Part shown: positions 6,510-13,546 of the stretch, one piece after another
Numbering within the stretch: the stretch's first letter is position 1
How the letters are laid out: each line of letters opens with the position of its first letter
NCBI GenBank assembly: GCA_002350445.1
Contig: DEEV01000099.1
Coordinates: 51,268-65,285, forward strand
Direction of reading: 5' to 3'
DNA from: Treponema sp. UBA2869
GTDB lineage: Bacteria; Spirochaetota; Spirochaetia; Treponematales; Treponemataceae
DNA: 14,018 nt
Made by a program: the position numbers and the translations under genes
Notes under the pieces: generated by a model
Seen by the model: the letters and a program-made list of their open reading frames with translations, nothing else
The model's database searches: none
Told to the model about the DNA's origin: nothing

Positions 6510-8119
6510 TACAGATTCTCCACTGCAGCCTTTTCAATAGCAAGGCCTTTTATATATCGCTCAAAATAAATATTAAAACTTTCAACTAAATCCTTCTCAG
6601 GAGCTGCTGTTGTTTTTTTACATGAACCAAATACTTTCTTTTCAAGGAAATCTGCCAATGGTTCACTCTTTTCTTCTGAACATTTTACCATATAAGCAGC
6701 CAGCAAAGCCATTCCCCAAGGACCGCCCTCGCCTGCTGTTTCCATAGCACTTACAGAAGTTTTCATAGCAGCAGCCATGTACTTAAGACCGGCTTCAGTC
6801 TTAAAGTATCCGCCAGCCCCTGTCATGCTTTCTACCGGAACTTTTTCTTCATCATAAAGAATGTTCATACCTGCACGAAGAGCGCCAAGAGAAGCGAACA
6901 TCTGAACACGCATAAAGTTTGCAACATTGAATTTAGCATTTTCTGCACGTGCAAACAATGGGCGTCCGGAATTAAAGCCTGTAATTGTCTCGCCGGAAAG
7001 ATAGTTGTAAGCAAGAAGTCCTCCGCAATCCTTATCAGCTTCCAGCGATTTTGCAATCAAATCATCAAAGAACTTTCCAATTTTTGGAACGTTACCGGCA
7101 CCGCACATAAGGGTTGCTACTTCATAGAACAAATCCATCCAGTAGTTGTGTTCGCCTGTACAGTTATTTGCGTGAACCATTGCAACAGGAAGTCCGGCTG
7201 GTGTAGTTACGATATCAATAATTCCAGGGTAAGACTTCTTTAAATCTTTTTCGAGAACTACCATGCTGAATACTGATGTACCTGCACTAATGTTACCTGT
7301 CTTAGCAGCAACAGAGTTAGTTGCCGCCATACCAGTTCCTGCATCCCCTTCCGGCGGACAGAACGGAATACCCGCCTGCAAATCTCCTGTTGGATCAAGG
7401 AACTTAGCGCCAGCTTCAGTCAAAGTACCTGCTTCTTCACCAGCCATCAAAACCTTAGGAAAAACTGAATCGAGTTTAAGTCCAAGCGCTTTTACGCCGG
7501 CAAGTGCCTCAAACTTAGCCTTAAAATCAGGATTATAGTTTGCCTTACCGTTATCGTATTTTACAGGGAACATACCGCTGGCATCGCCAACGCCAAGCAC
7601 CTTTTTACCTGTGAGCATATAGTGAATGTAACCTGCGAGTGTGTAAACATTTTCAATTTTACTGATATGTGGCTCTTTATTTAAAATTGCCTGATAAAGA
7701 TGCGAAACTGACCAGCGCTCTGGAACCGGAAATCCAAAAAGCTCAGAAAGCTCTTTAGAAGCCTGACCTGTAATTGTATTTCTCCAGGTTCTGAACGGAA
7801 CAAGAAGGTTATCTTTTTCGTCAAAAGCAAGATAACCATGCATCATTGCGGAAATTCCACCAGCTTTAAATTTTGTAAGCTTAACAGAGTATTTATTTAA
7901 GACATCTTTTTTTAATTCCGCGTAACAGGTTCTAAGACCTTCGTGAATCTGTTCAAGCGGATATGTCCAGATTCCGTTATCTAAAGTATTTTCCCAAGTA
8001 TATGAACCGTTTGCAATTGGCTCAAAATCCTGATTAATTAAAACCGCCTTTATTCTAGTAGATCCAAATTCAATTCCAAGAACGGCCTGACCATTTTCAA
8101 TAAGTTCTTTGTTTTCCAT
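6509..8119 (-). CDS. FGGY-family carbohydrate kinase, probable L-ribulokinase
   Basis: A 536-residue cytoplasmic sugar kinase of the hexokinase-like fold. The N-terminal half has the phosphate-binding loop LGIEFGSTRIKAVLI (14-28), the sugar-side motif GGISAMMHGY (87-96) and the catalytic base candidate Asp259 in CPPEGDAGTG. The C-terminal half has GNISAGTSVFS (275-285) and the adenosine-binding MTGAGGYFKTEAG. It resembles the kinases of about 535 residues paired with araD in Bacteroides and Clostridia rather than E. coli AraB, so L-ribulose is the likely substrate; xylulose or another ketopentose remains possible. The immediately downstream epimerase acts on L-ribulose 5-phosphate, which supports the call. 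The ATG has no Shine-Dalgarno sequence and lies only ten bases from a perfect TATAAT, which suggests leaderless translation. The next in-frame Met is far inside the conserved domain. Confidence 0.88.
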   Translation of the reverse strand: MENKELIENGQAVLGIEFGSTRIKAVLINQDFEPIANGSYTWENTLDNGIWTYPLEQIHEGLRTCYAELKKDVLNKYSVKLTKFKAGGISAMMHGYLAFDEKDNLLVPFRTWRNTITGQASKELSELFGFPVPERWSVSHLYQAILNKEPHISKIENVYTLAGYIHYMLTGKKVLGVGDASGMFPVKYDNGKANYNPDFKAKFEALAGVKALGLKLDSVFPKVLMAGEEAGTLTEAGAKFLDPTGDLQAGIPFCPPEGDAGTGMAATNSVAAKTGNISAGTSVFSMVVLEKDLKKSYPGIIDIVTTPAGLPVAMVHANNCTGEHNYWMDLFYEVATLMCGAGNVPKIGKFFDDLIAKSLEADKDCGGLLAYNYLSGETITGFNSGRPLFARAENAKFNVANFMRVQMFASLGALRAGMNILYDEEKVPVESMTGAGGYFKTEAGLKYMAAAMKTSVSAMETAGEGGPWGMALLAAYMVKCSEEKSEPLADFLEKKVFGSCKKTTAAPEKDLVESFNIYFERYIKGLAIEKAAVENL

Positions 8120-8128
8120 AATGATTGT

Positions 8129-8157
8129 ATTATAAATGCCTTTACTGCGAAATTAAA
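8129..8157 (-). promoter_or_regulatory. Promoter of the kinase-epimerase-peptidase operon
   Basis: On the - strand a perfect TATAAT occupies 8134-8129, with a weak -35 (TTTAAT, 8157-8152) 17 bases upstream. The poor -35 suggests that an activator is needed. Transcription should start near 8122-8119, at or within three bases of the kinase ATG. Confidence 0.6.
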
Positions 8158-8164
8158 TACAAAA

Positions 8165-8205
8165 TTTTCCGTTGTTTTGTATAATTTTTTCCGTATCTTT
8201 TTATA
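8165..8205. promoter_or_regulatory. Tandem direct repeats, candidate binding sites for the AraC-type regulator
   Basis: Two 19-base copies, 8165-8183 and 8187-8205, match at 15 of 19 positions with consensus TTTTCCGTnnnTTTnTATA, including a perfect TTTTCCGT core. Their 22-base period is two helical turns, as expected for a regulator with an AraC-type domain bound as a dimer on tandem half-sites. They begin eight bases upstream of the kinase -35 and end 14 bases upstream of the binding-protein -35, a place from which both could be activated. A weaker TTTTCGGC at 8233-8240 may be an accessory copy. The link to the regulator encoded at 10806 is inferred. Confidence 0.5.
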
Positions 8206-8219
8206 TAGCAGATATTAGT

Positions 8220-8248
8220 TTGACTTCCTAAGTTTTCGGCTTTAAAAT
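8220..8248 (+). promoter_or_regulatory. Promoter of the sensor operon
   Basis: TTGACT (8220-8225) and TAAAAT (8243-8248) are separated by exactly 17 bases, close to the sigma-70 consensus. The start point would fall near 8255, within about four bases of the ATG at 8259. A second possible -10 (TATAAT, 8180-8185) has no convincing -35 and overlaps the direct repeats. Confidence 0.6.
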
Positions 8249-8258
8249 AATAGTGTTT

Positions 8259-9323
8259 ATGAATAAAATGTATAAAAAAAGTTTTGCAGTCTTTACAGCA
8301 GCCGTTTTAGCCGCGTTTTTACTTATTTTTTTATTAGTATGCTGTAAAAAAAATCAGGATAAAAAGAATGCTGAACTTCAAAAAATAGCCGAGGATTCAG
8401 GCTCTGAAAACATTATTTTAGGTTTTTCGCAGATTGGCTCGGAAAGCGCATGGCGCACAAGAAACACAGAATCTATTTTCGAAGCCGCTGCCCGTCAAAA
8501 CATTCAGATTCTTTTTGATGACGCACAGCAAAAGCAGGAAAATCAGCTTAAGGCAATCCGCTCATTTATAATATATCAGGTTGATGCAATTGCATTTGTT
8601 CCAATTGTAGAAGACGGCTGGGACAATGTTCTGCAGGAAGCAAAGGATGCTGGCATTCCTGTGATTCTTGTGGATCGTAAAATTAATGCAGATCCATCAC
8701 TATATTCGGCATTTCTTGGCGAAAATAGTCTTGAAGAAGGCCGCAATGCAGCAAGATTTCTTTTACAAAAGTTCAAATATAAAAAGGAAGACATTACAAT
8801 TTTTGAAATGTCGGGTACAGAAAATTCTTCGGTTGTAAAAGAACGCGCAAGCGGATTCCGTGAAATTATAAATAAAGAACCTAAGTTCAAAATCATTCAT
8901 ACAGAAAACGGAGACTTTTTACGTTCCCGCGGCAAGGAAATTTGCGACATTCTTTTAGCAAATAACGTTAGGGAAAACGGAAACACAACAAACACACTTT
9001 TTTTCCATGGTCAGAAAATTGACGTAGTTTTTTCTCATAATGATTCAATGACACTTGGATTCTTAGATTCGCTCGATGCACACAAAATAAGAATTCGCGA
9101 TACTGTTTTTATAAGTATTGATGCAGAACAAAAATCTATAGATGCACTTACAAAAGGCAAACTAAACTGTGTTGTTGAATGTAACCCGAATCTGGGACCG
9201 GCTCTAATGGATCTTGTAAAAATAATTACATCCGGAAATTCAATTCCAAAAACAACTTACGTTACAGAGCGCGTTTTTACCGAAAATGATGACTTTTCAA
9301 AATATGAGCCGCGCGGCTACTAA
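8259..9323 (+). CDS. Membrane-anchored YtfQ-like furanose-sugar-binding protein (probable sensory component)
   Basis: A 354-residue periplasmic binding protein of the ribose/galactose type (Peripla_BP_4). Its N-terminus is MNKMYKKSF followed by a long hydrophobic stretch ending LLVCCKK. This is a relaxed spirochaetal lipobox or an uncleaved anchor, so the protein should stay attached to the inner membrane. The body follows E. coli YtfQ closely: ILGFSQIGSESAWRT, DDAQQKQENQLKAIRSF, GWDNVLQEAKDAGIPV, GDFLRSRGKE, SHNDSMTLGF and a C-terminal RGY. YtfQ binds galactofuranose, and relatives bind arabinofuranose, so a furanose sugar is the likely ligand. The HNDD seen in YtfQ is HNDS here. A GTG at 8253 is also in frame; the ATG at 8259 is preferred, although neither has a Shine-Dalgarno sequence. 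The sensor kinase gene follows after 23 bases, so sensing rather than transport is the probable job. Confidence 0.88.
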   Translation: MNKMYKKSFAVFTAAVLAAFLLIFLLVCCKKNQDKKNAELQKIAEDSGSENIILGFSQIGSESAWRTRNTESIFEAAARQNIQILFDDAQQKQENQLKAIRSFIIYQVDAIAFVPIVEDGWDNVLQEAKDAGIPVILVDRKINADPSLYSAFLGENSLEEGRNAARFLLQKFKYKKEDITIFEMSGTENSSVVKERASGFREIINKEPKFKIIHTENGDFLRSRGKEICDILLANNVRENGNTTNTLFFHGQKIDVVFSHNDSMTLGFLDSLDAHKIRIRDTVFISIDAEQKSIDALTKGKLNCVVECNPNLGPALMDLVKIITSGNSIPKTTYVTERVFTENDDFSKYEPRGY

Positions 9324-9346
9324 ACTGGAGAAAAACGGAGTTTGAT

Positions 9347-10813
9347 TTGAAAACAAAAAGCCTTAAACTGACACTTTTAATAACTTACGCTTCTCTGCTT
9401 TTTATTACAATTATTCCATCCATATATTCTGTTGTAGTTTCTCAAATTCACACAAAACGTTACAGCCAGATTATTTCAAACGTTGTTGCTGCAAACAAAA
9501 TCAGTTCCATCGCAAAAAATGATATTCCTGCCGAAATATGGAACATTATCAGCGGAAAGCAGGATTTTACAAGCGGAAAACAGTACGAAATGCTTGGCGA
9601 AATTTCTTCAAGTCTTTCGCTTATGCATTTAACAAATAAAAATGCTGAAAGCCTTGGAAAACTGGAAGTTGCCGCAAGAGCTCATACTACACTGCAAAAA
9701 CACATAGACAAACTTCTTATAAATATGAAAAACGGAAGTTCTGTAACTCAAAACGAAAATGCGCTTGACGAAATAAGAACAATCGCTTCCCTTTTTTCTG
9801 AAGTTATTCAGGATTTTATTGTAACCGAAATTGAATCGGCAAACGAAACAAACAAGTCTATAAAACAAACTTCGATAATTCTTACAATAATTCAGATTAT
9901 AATTACAATTTTTGCGGTGATTATTTCCATAAACAGCTTTATTACGGTTTCTTCAACAATTCAAAAACCTATTTCCGACATGGAAGAACTTTCCTCTAAG
10001 GTTGCAAACGGAGACCTTACCGCAAGAATAAAAACTCCTCACGTAAAAGAACTTAATGCGCTGGCAGAAAATCTGAACATTATGACAAGCCAGATTGATA
10101 TTCTGATTAAAAAAAATATGGAAGAACAGAAGAACTTTCAAAAAGCCGAAATGAAAGCTCTTCAGGCACAAATTACCCCGCACTTTTTATACAACACTTT
10201 TGATACAATTGTCTGGCTTGCCGAAGAAGAAAAAACTGATGAAGTTGTAAAAATTACTAAGGCGTTTTCTGACTTTCTGCGCATTTCGCTTAGCCGTGGT
10301 CATGAATGGATTACAATTTCTGAAGAACTTGATCATATTAAAAATTACCTTACAATTCAAAAAATCCGCTATGCAGATATTCTTAATTACACTATAAATG
10401 CAGACGAAAGCCTTTTGTACACAAAAACAATCAAATTTGTACTGCAGCCGCTTGTTGAAAATGCAATTTATCATGGAATTAAAAACAGACGCGGAAGAGG
10501 TCTTCTTACTGTTACTGTAAAATACGAGGATGCTACTCATAAAAAAATAAGGCTGATGGTAGAAGATAACGGAGCCGGCTTTACAGCAGAAAGGCTTAAG
10601 GAAGTAAGAGCCGAACTTGAAAACAGCAATCTTGATTCAGAAAAACTGAATTCCGTGTACGGTCTTTACAATGTAAATAAAAAATTAAAACTTTATTACG
10701 GCAATAATACAGAAGGTCTTGTAATTGAATCTGAAGAAGGAAAAGGTTGCAAAATTTATTGCACCATTCCTGCAACTGATGAATTACTAGAGGGAGGCAA
10801 CGAATATGTATAG
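9347..10813 (+). CDS. Sensor histidine kinase, LytS/YesM type
   Basis: A 488-residue membrane kinase. It has TM1 (about 8-31), a helical extracytoplasmic region of about 145 residues, TM2 (about 176-197), a HAMP linker (about 200-252), the His_kinase domain (PF06580) with phospho-acceptor His279 in TPHFLYNTFDTI, and an HATPase domain. The last has its N box in LQPLVENAIYHGI (366-378), G1 box VEDNGAGF (405-412) and YGLYNVNKKLKLYYG (438-452). The outside region is all-helical and short, with no obvious Cache or ligand-binding fold, which fits receiving a signal from a partner binding protein. The start is a TTG with CGGAG six bases upstream; no better ATG exists before TM1. It overlaps the regulator gene by eight bases, typical of a kinase-regulator pair. 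Confidence 0.92.
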   Translation: MKTKSLKLTLLITYASLLFITIIPSIYSVVVSQIHTKRYSQIISNVVAANKISSIAKNDIPAEIWNIISGKQDFTSGKQYEMLGEISSSLSLMHLTNKNAESLGKLEVAARAHTTLQKHIDKLLINMKNGSSVTQNENALDEIRTIASLFSEVIQDFIVTEIESANETNKSIKQTSIILTIIQIIITIFAVIISINSFITVSSTIQKPISDMEELSSKVANGDLTARIKTPHVKELNALAENLNIMTSQIDILIKKNMEEQKNFQKAEMKALQAQITPHFLYNTFDTIVWLAEEEKTDEVVKITKAFSDFLRISLSRGHEWITISEELDHIKNYLTIQKIRYADILNYTINADESLLYTKTIKFVLQPLVENAIYHGIKNRRGRGLLTVTVKYEDATHKKIRLMVEDNGAGFTAERLKEVRAELENSNLDSEKLNSVYGLYNVNKKLKLYYGNNTEGLVIESEEGKGCKIYCTIPATDELLEGGNEYV

Positions 10814-12419
10814 CGTTTTTGCTGTTGATGACGAACCAATTGTACTTGAAGGAATCCGCTCAAAAATTGACTGGGAAGCAAACGGCTTTGTTTTTGCAGG
10901 AGAAGCGGCCGACGGCGAAATTGCCCTTTCAATGATTCATGAACTAAAACCGGATATTTTGATTACAGATATAAAAATGCCTTTTATGGACGGGCTTCAG
11001 CTTGCAACTGCCATAAAACGCGCCCAGCCATGGATAAAAATAATCATTCTTTCAGGGCATAACGAATTTGACTACGCAAAAAAAGCAATTTCCATTGGAA
11101 TTGAAGACTATCTATTAAAGCCTTTTACACCTGAAGAACTGACTGAAAGCCTGAATAAAGTTGCAAAACGCATAAATAGCGAACGCAAGCAGCTTTCTGA
11201 CATAACAAAACTTAAAGAAGAATTAAAATCAAGTGAAATGCTCAAGAAAAAAGAGTTTCTGAATAACCTTGTTCACGGCTCCGAAGATATGTCAAAGGTT
11301 ATGGATAACTGTGGCGAACTTGGTATAAATTTAATTTCGCGCTTTTACAAGGTTCTTATAAGCCGAATAGACAGTCAGAACGGAAACATTCAGAAGCAAC
11401 AGGAAGCATGCTCCCTTTTGAATTCATATTCGTCGGCAATAAACGAGGCTGTTTCGTTTTTTCATCATTCAAACCTTCTTGTTTGCATTTTCAAGGGAAG
11501 TACGCAGGAAGAACTTGATGACAATACATTCCACGCGGCAGAGACAATTGGTCATATTGTAACAAAAAATGAAGGCTGTACGGTTCTAACGGCTATAGGA
11601 AAAACTGTTGAACATCTTTCGCAGTTAAAAACTTCTTACGAAGATGCAAAACACATTCTGGAAGTAAGCGGCTCTGCAAAACAGAACTCTGAAAATCAGA
11701 ATATTATTATCAGCTCGGACGATCTTCCTAGTAACAACCTTAATCTTCTGGAGCTTAAAGAAAACGATCCTCTTGTTGACCGCTTAAAATACGCCGGTAA
11801 AAATGATATTAATGTCATTATTGATGAATCTATGACTTTAATTAGAAATAATCCAGGACAATTCAGCGTTTTTGCTTCTTATCTTCTTGTAGATTTGATT
11901 TTTGCCGTTTCGAAGCTTGTTGAAAAACTAGGCGGAGATATAAAAGTACTTAATCCTGAAATTCTTCAAAGAAGTTTTGTGGACAACGCCGTTCAGAATG
12001 AAGAAGACTTTAGAAACAAAATGACTCAGGTTCTTAATTTTGCTTTGGAATTCCGAGATTCAAAAGTAACGGGAAAATATGCTGATGTTATCTTAAAAGC
12101 TAAAAAATATATAGAAGAAAATTATCAGGACCCAAATACAACACTTACTACAGTTGCGCAGGCTGCATGCCTTAGTCCTAACCACTTTAGTACAATCTTC
12201 TCGCAGGAATGCAACACAACCTTTATTGAATACCTTACAAACGTGCGTATTGAAAATGCAAAACGATTGATACGGGAAACTGAACTTAAAGGTTACGATA
12301 TTGCCTATGAATGCGGTTTTTCGGATCCTCACTACTTCAGCTATATATTCAAAAAAAACACGGGACTTACGCCCCGTGAATATAAGTTGAGTCAGTCGCC
12401 AAGCACAACTGGCCTCTGA
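10806..12419 (+). CDS. YesN-type response regulator with AraC DNA-binding domain
   Basis: A 537-residue cytoplasmic transcription factor. Residues 1-120 are a receiver domain with acidic pair Asp8-Asp9 in AVDDEP, phosphorylation site Asp55 in ITDIKMPFMDG, Ser83 and Lys105 in YLLKPF. Residues about 125-420 are a linker region with a degenerate cyclase-like or CdaR/PucR-like appearance and predicted coiled stretches. The last 105 residues are a double helix-turn-helix of the AraC class (LTTVAQAACLSPNHFSTIF, then IAYECGFSDPHYFSYIFKK and the GLTPREYK end). The ATG has a strong AGGGAGG eight bases upstream and lies eight bases inside the kinase gene. Its likely targets are the divergent promoters at 8129-8248 and possibly the permease operon. 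A strong terminator follows. Confidence 0.93.
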   Translation: MYSVFAVDDEPIVLEGIRSKIDWEANGFVFAGEAADGEIALSMIHELKPDILITDIKMPFMDGLQLATAIKRAQPWIKIIILSGHNEFDYAKKAISIGIEDYLLKPFTPEELTESLNKVAKRINSERKQLSDITKLKEELKSSEMLKKKEFLNNLVHGSEDMSKVMDNCGELGINLISRFYKVLISRIDSQNGNIQKQQEACSLLNSYSSAINEAVSFFHHSNLLVCIFKGSTQEELDDNTFHAAETIGHIVTKNEGCTVLTAIGKTVEHLSQLKTSYEDAKHILEVSGSAKQNSENQNIIISSDDLPSNNLNLLELKENDPLVDRLKYAGKNDINVIIDESMTLIRNNPGQFSVFASYLLVDLIFAVSKLVEKLGGDIKVLNPEILQRSFVDNAVQNEEDFRNKMTQVLNFALEFRDSKVTGKYADVILKAKKYIEENYQDPNTTLTTVAQAACLSPNHFSTIFSQECNTTFIEYLTNVRIENAKRLIRETELKGYDIAYECGFSDPHYFSYIFKKNTGLTPREYKLSQSPSTTGL

Positions 12420-12433
12420 GTCGTTCTCTCTAT

Positions 12434-12478
12434 GAACCTGAAACGTTTCTTTTGGCTCGTTTCAGGTTCTTTGTTTTT
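12434..12478 (+). terminator. Rho-independent terminator of the sensor operon
   Basis: GAACCTGAAACG (12434-12445) and CGTTTCAGGTTC (12458-12469) form a perfect 12-base stem with a 12-base loop, followed by TTTGTTTTT (12470-12478). It lies 15 bases after the regulator stop. On the - strand no U-run follows the stem, so it works mainly for + transcripts, although the stem could also protect the 3' end of the convergent permease mRNA. Confidence 0.9.
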
Positions 12479-12482
12479 AGGC

Positions 12483-13544
12483 TTACCCAGCCATATTTCC
12501 AAGCTTCTTCTTTCTCTGAGAAAGAATTACACTCTGCAGCAATATGAAGAAACAAAGCATAAGACCGGTTGTAATACTCTGCCAGTATGGTTCACGTAAT
12601 CCTGAAGCTACTACAATATTAGTAATAGTCTTAAGAGACATAACACCAAACATTGTACCAATAACACTTCCGACACCACCACTAAGCAATGTTCCTCCAA
12701 TAATTGAAGAAGCAATAGCCTGCATTTCTGCCGCAGTTGCATTAGAAGAGTTTCCGGCACCTGTATGAAGCAGATAACAGAAACCAGCAATACCAGCAAG
12801 TACACCACAAAGTACATAAGCAAAGAACTGTGTTCTTCTTACATTAATACCAAGCATAAGTGCACTTTCGCTGTTTCCACCTACTGCATAAAGATTACGT
12901 CCAAAACGTGTCCATTTAAGCATAGCCCACAAAAGAATTACAACAACAATAGCAATTACAACGCCAAGTTCTACACAAGAAGGAATCCAGTTACCGTTTT
13001 TCGCCCAGGTTCCCATAAATGGAATGTCAATTTCAAAATCCATTAAATCTGTAAAAACTTCATTTGTTGCTGTTCTAGGAACTTTACTTACGATAGTTGT
13101 CATACCGCGTGTAAAGAACATTCCGGCAAGAGTTACAATAAACGGCTGAATCTTAAGGAATGAAACTAAGTAGCCCTGAACAAGTCCCATAGCAAGACCA
13201 ATTCCAAGAGAAATCAGGATAGAACTTAAAACGCCGCCATTATGATCTTCCATAAAGACAACCGATGCCATAGTAATAAGTGCAATTGAACCTCCAACCG
13301 AAATATCAATTCCACCGGTAATCATTACGATTGTAAGACCGCACGCTGCAACAATCAGATACGAATTGTTATTAAACAAATCAAGGAATTGCTGAGGATT
13401 TAAGAATCCACCGCCCCATATAATCATTGCAAGCAGATACATTCCCACAAAAGTACAAATTGTAATTGTAAGAAGTAAAGTTGTATTAGAAAGCGGCTGC
13501 CTGTTTTCTTTTTTGCCAAAAAGATTTGTAAAAATATTTGCCAT
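12483..13544 (-). CDS. ABC sugar transporter permease, YjfF-like
   Basis: A 353-residue inner-membrane permease of the BPD_transp_2 family (PF02653), with about eight to ten hydrophobic segments. Family motifs include CGLTIVMITGGIDISVGG near the first third, IQPFIVTLAGMFFTRGM, RFGRNLYAVGGNSESA with LMLGINVRR (the loop that contacts the ATPase) and IGGTLLSGGVGSVIGTMFG. Within the ribose/xylose-type transporters it fits the second permease of the YtfQRT-YjfF furanose system, matching the YtfQ-like binding protein nearby. GGAGG lies ten bases upstream of the ATG, and the gap to the preceding permease gene is two bases, so the two are one operon. The ATPase and a transport binding protein are expected further right. 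Exact substrate is inferred. Confidence 0.87.
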   Translation of the reverse strand: MANIFTNLFGKKENRQPLSNTTLLLTITICTFVGMYLLAMIIWGGGFLNPQQFLDLFNNNSYLIVAACGLTIVMITGGIDISVGGSIALITMASVVFMEDHNGGVLSSILISLGIGLAMGLVQGYLVSFLKIQPFIVTLAGMFFTRGMTTIVSKVPRTATNEVFTDLMDFEIDIPFMGTWAKNGNWIPSCVELGVVIAIVVVILLWAMLKWTRFGRNLYAVGGNSESALMLGINVRRTQFFAYVLCGVLAGIAGFCYLLHTGAGNSSNATAAEMQAIASSIIGGTLLSGGVGSVIGTMFGVMSLKTITNIVVASGLREPYWQSITTGLMLCFFILLQSVILSQRKKKLGNMAG

Positions 13545-13546
13545 AA

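Noticed and set aside
8253..8258. GTG start for the YtfQ-like binding protein
   Set aside because: Adds only two residues and has no ribosome binding site; the ATG at 8259 gives the same anchor. It remains possible if the mRNA begins at the GTG.
8259..9323. LacI-type repressor reading of the binding-protein gene
   Set aside because: There is no N-terminal helix-turn-helix; a hydrophobic anchor with Cys-Cys takes its place.
10187..10540. 117-residue frame on the - strand inside the sensor kinase gene
   Set aside because: It lies opposite the conserved His-kinase region, has a Cys/Phe/Lys-rich composition typical of antisense shadow frames, and no start signals.
12434..12469. Bidirectional terminator for the convergent permease operon
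   Set aside because: On the - strand the stem is followed by ATAGAG rather than a U-run, so intrinsic termination is supported only on the + strand.
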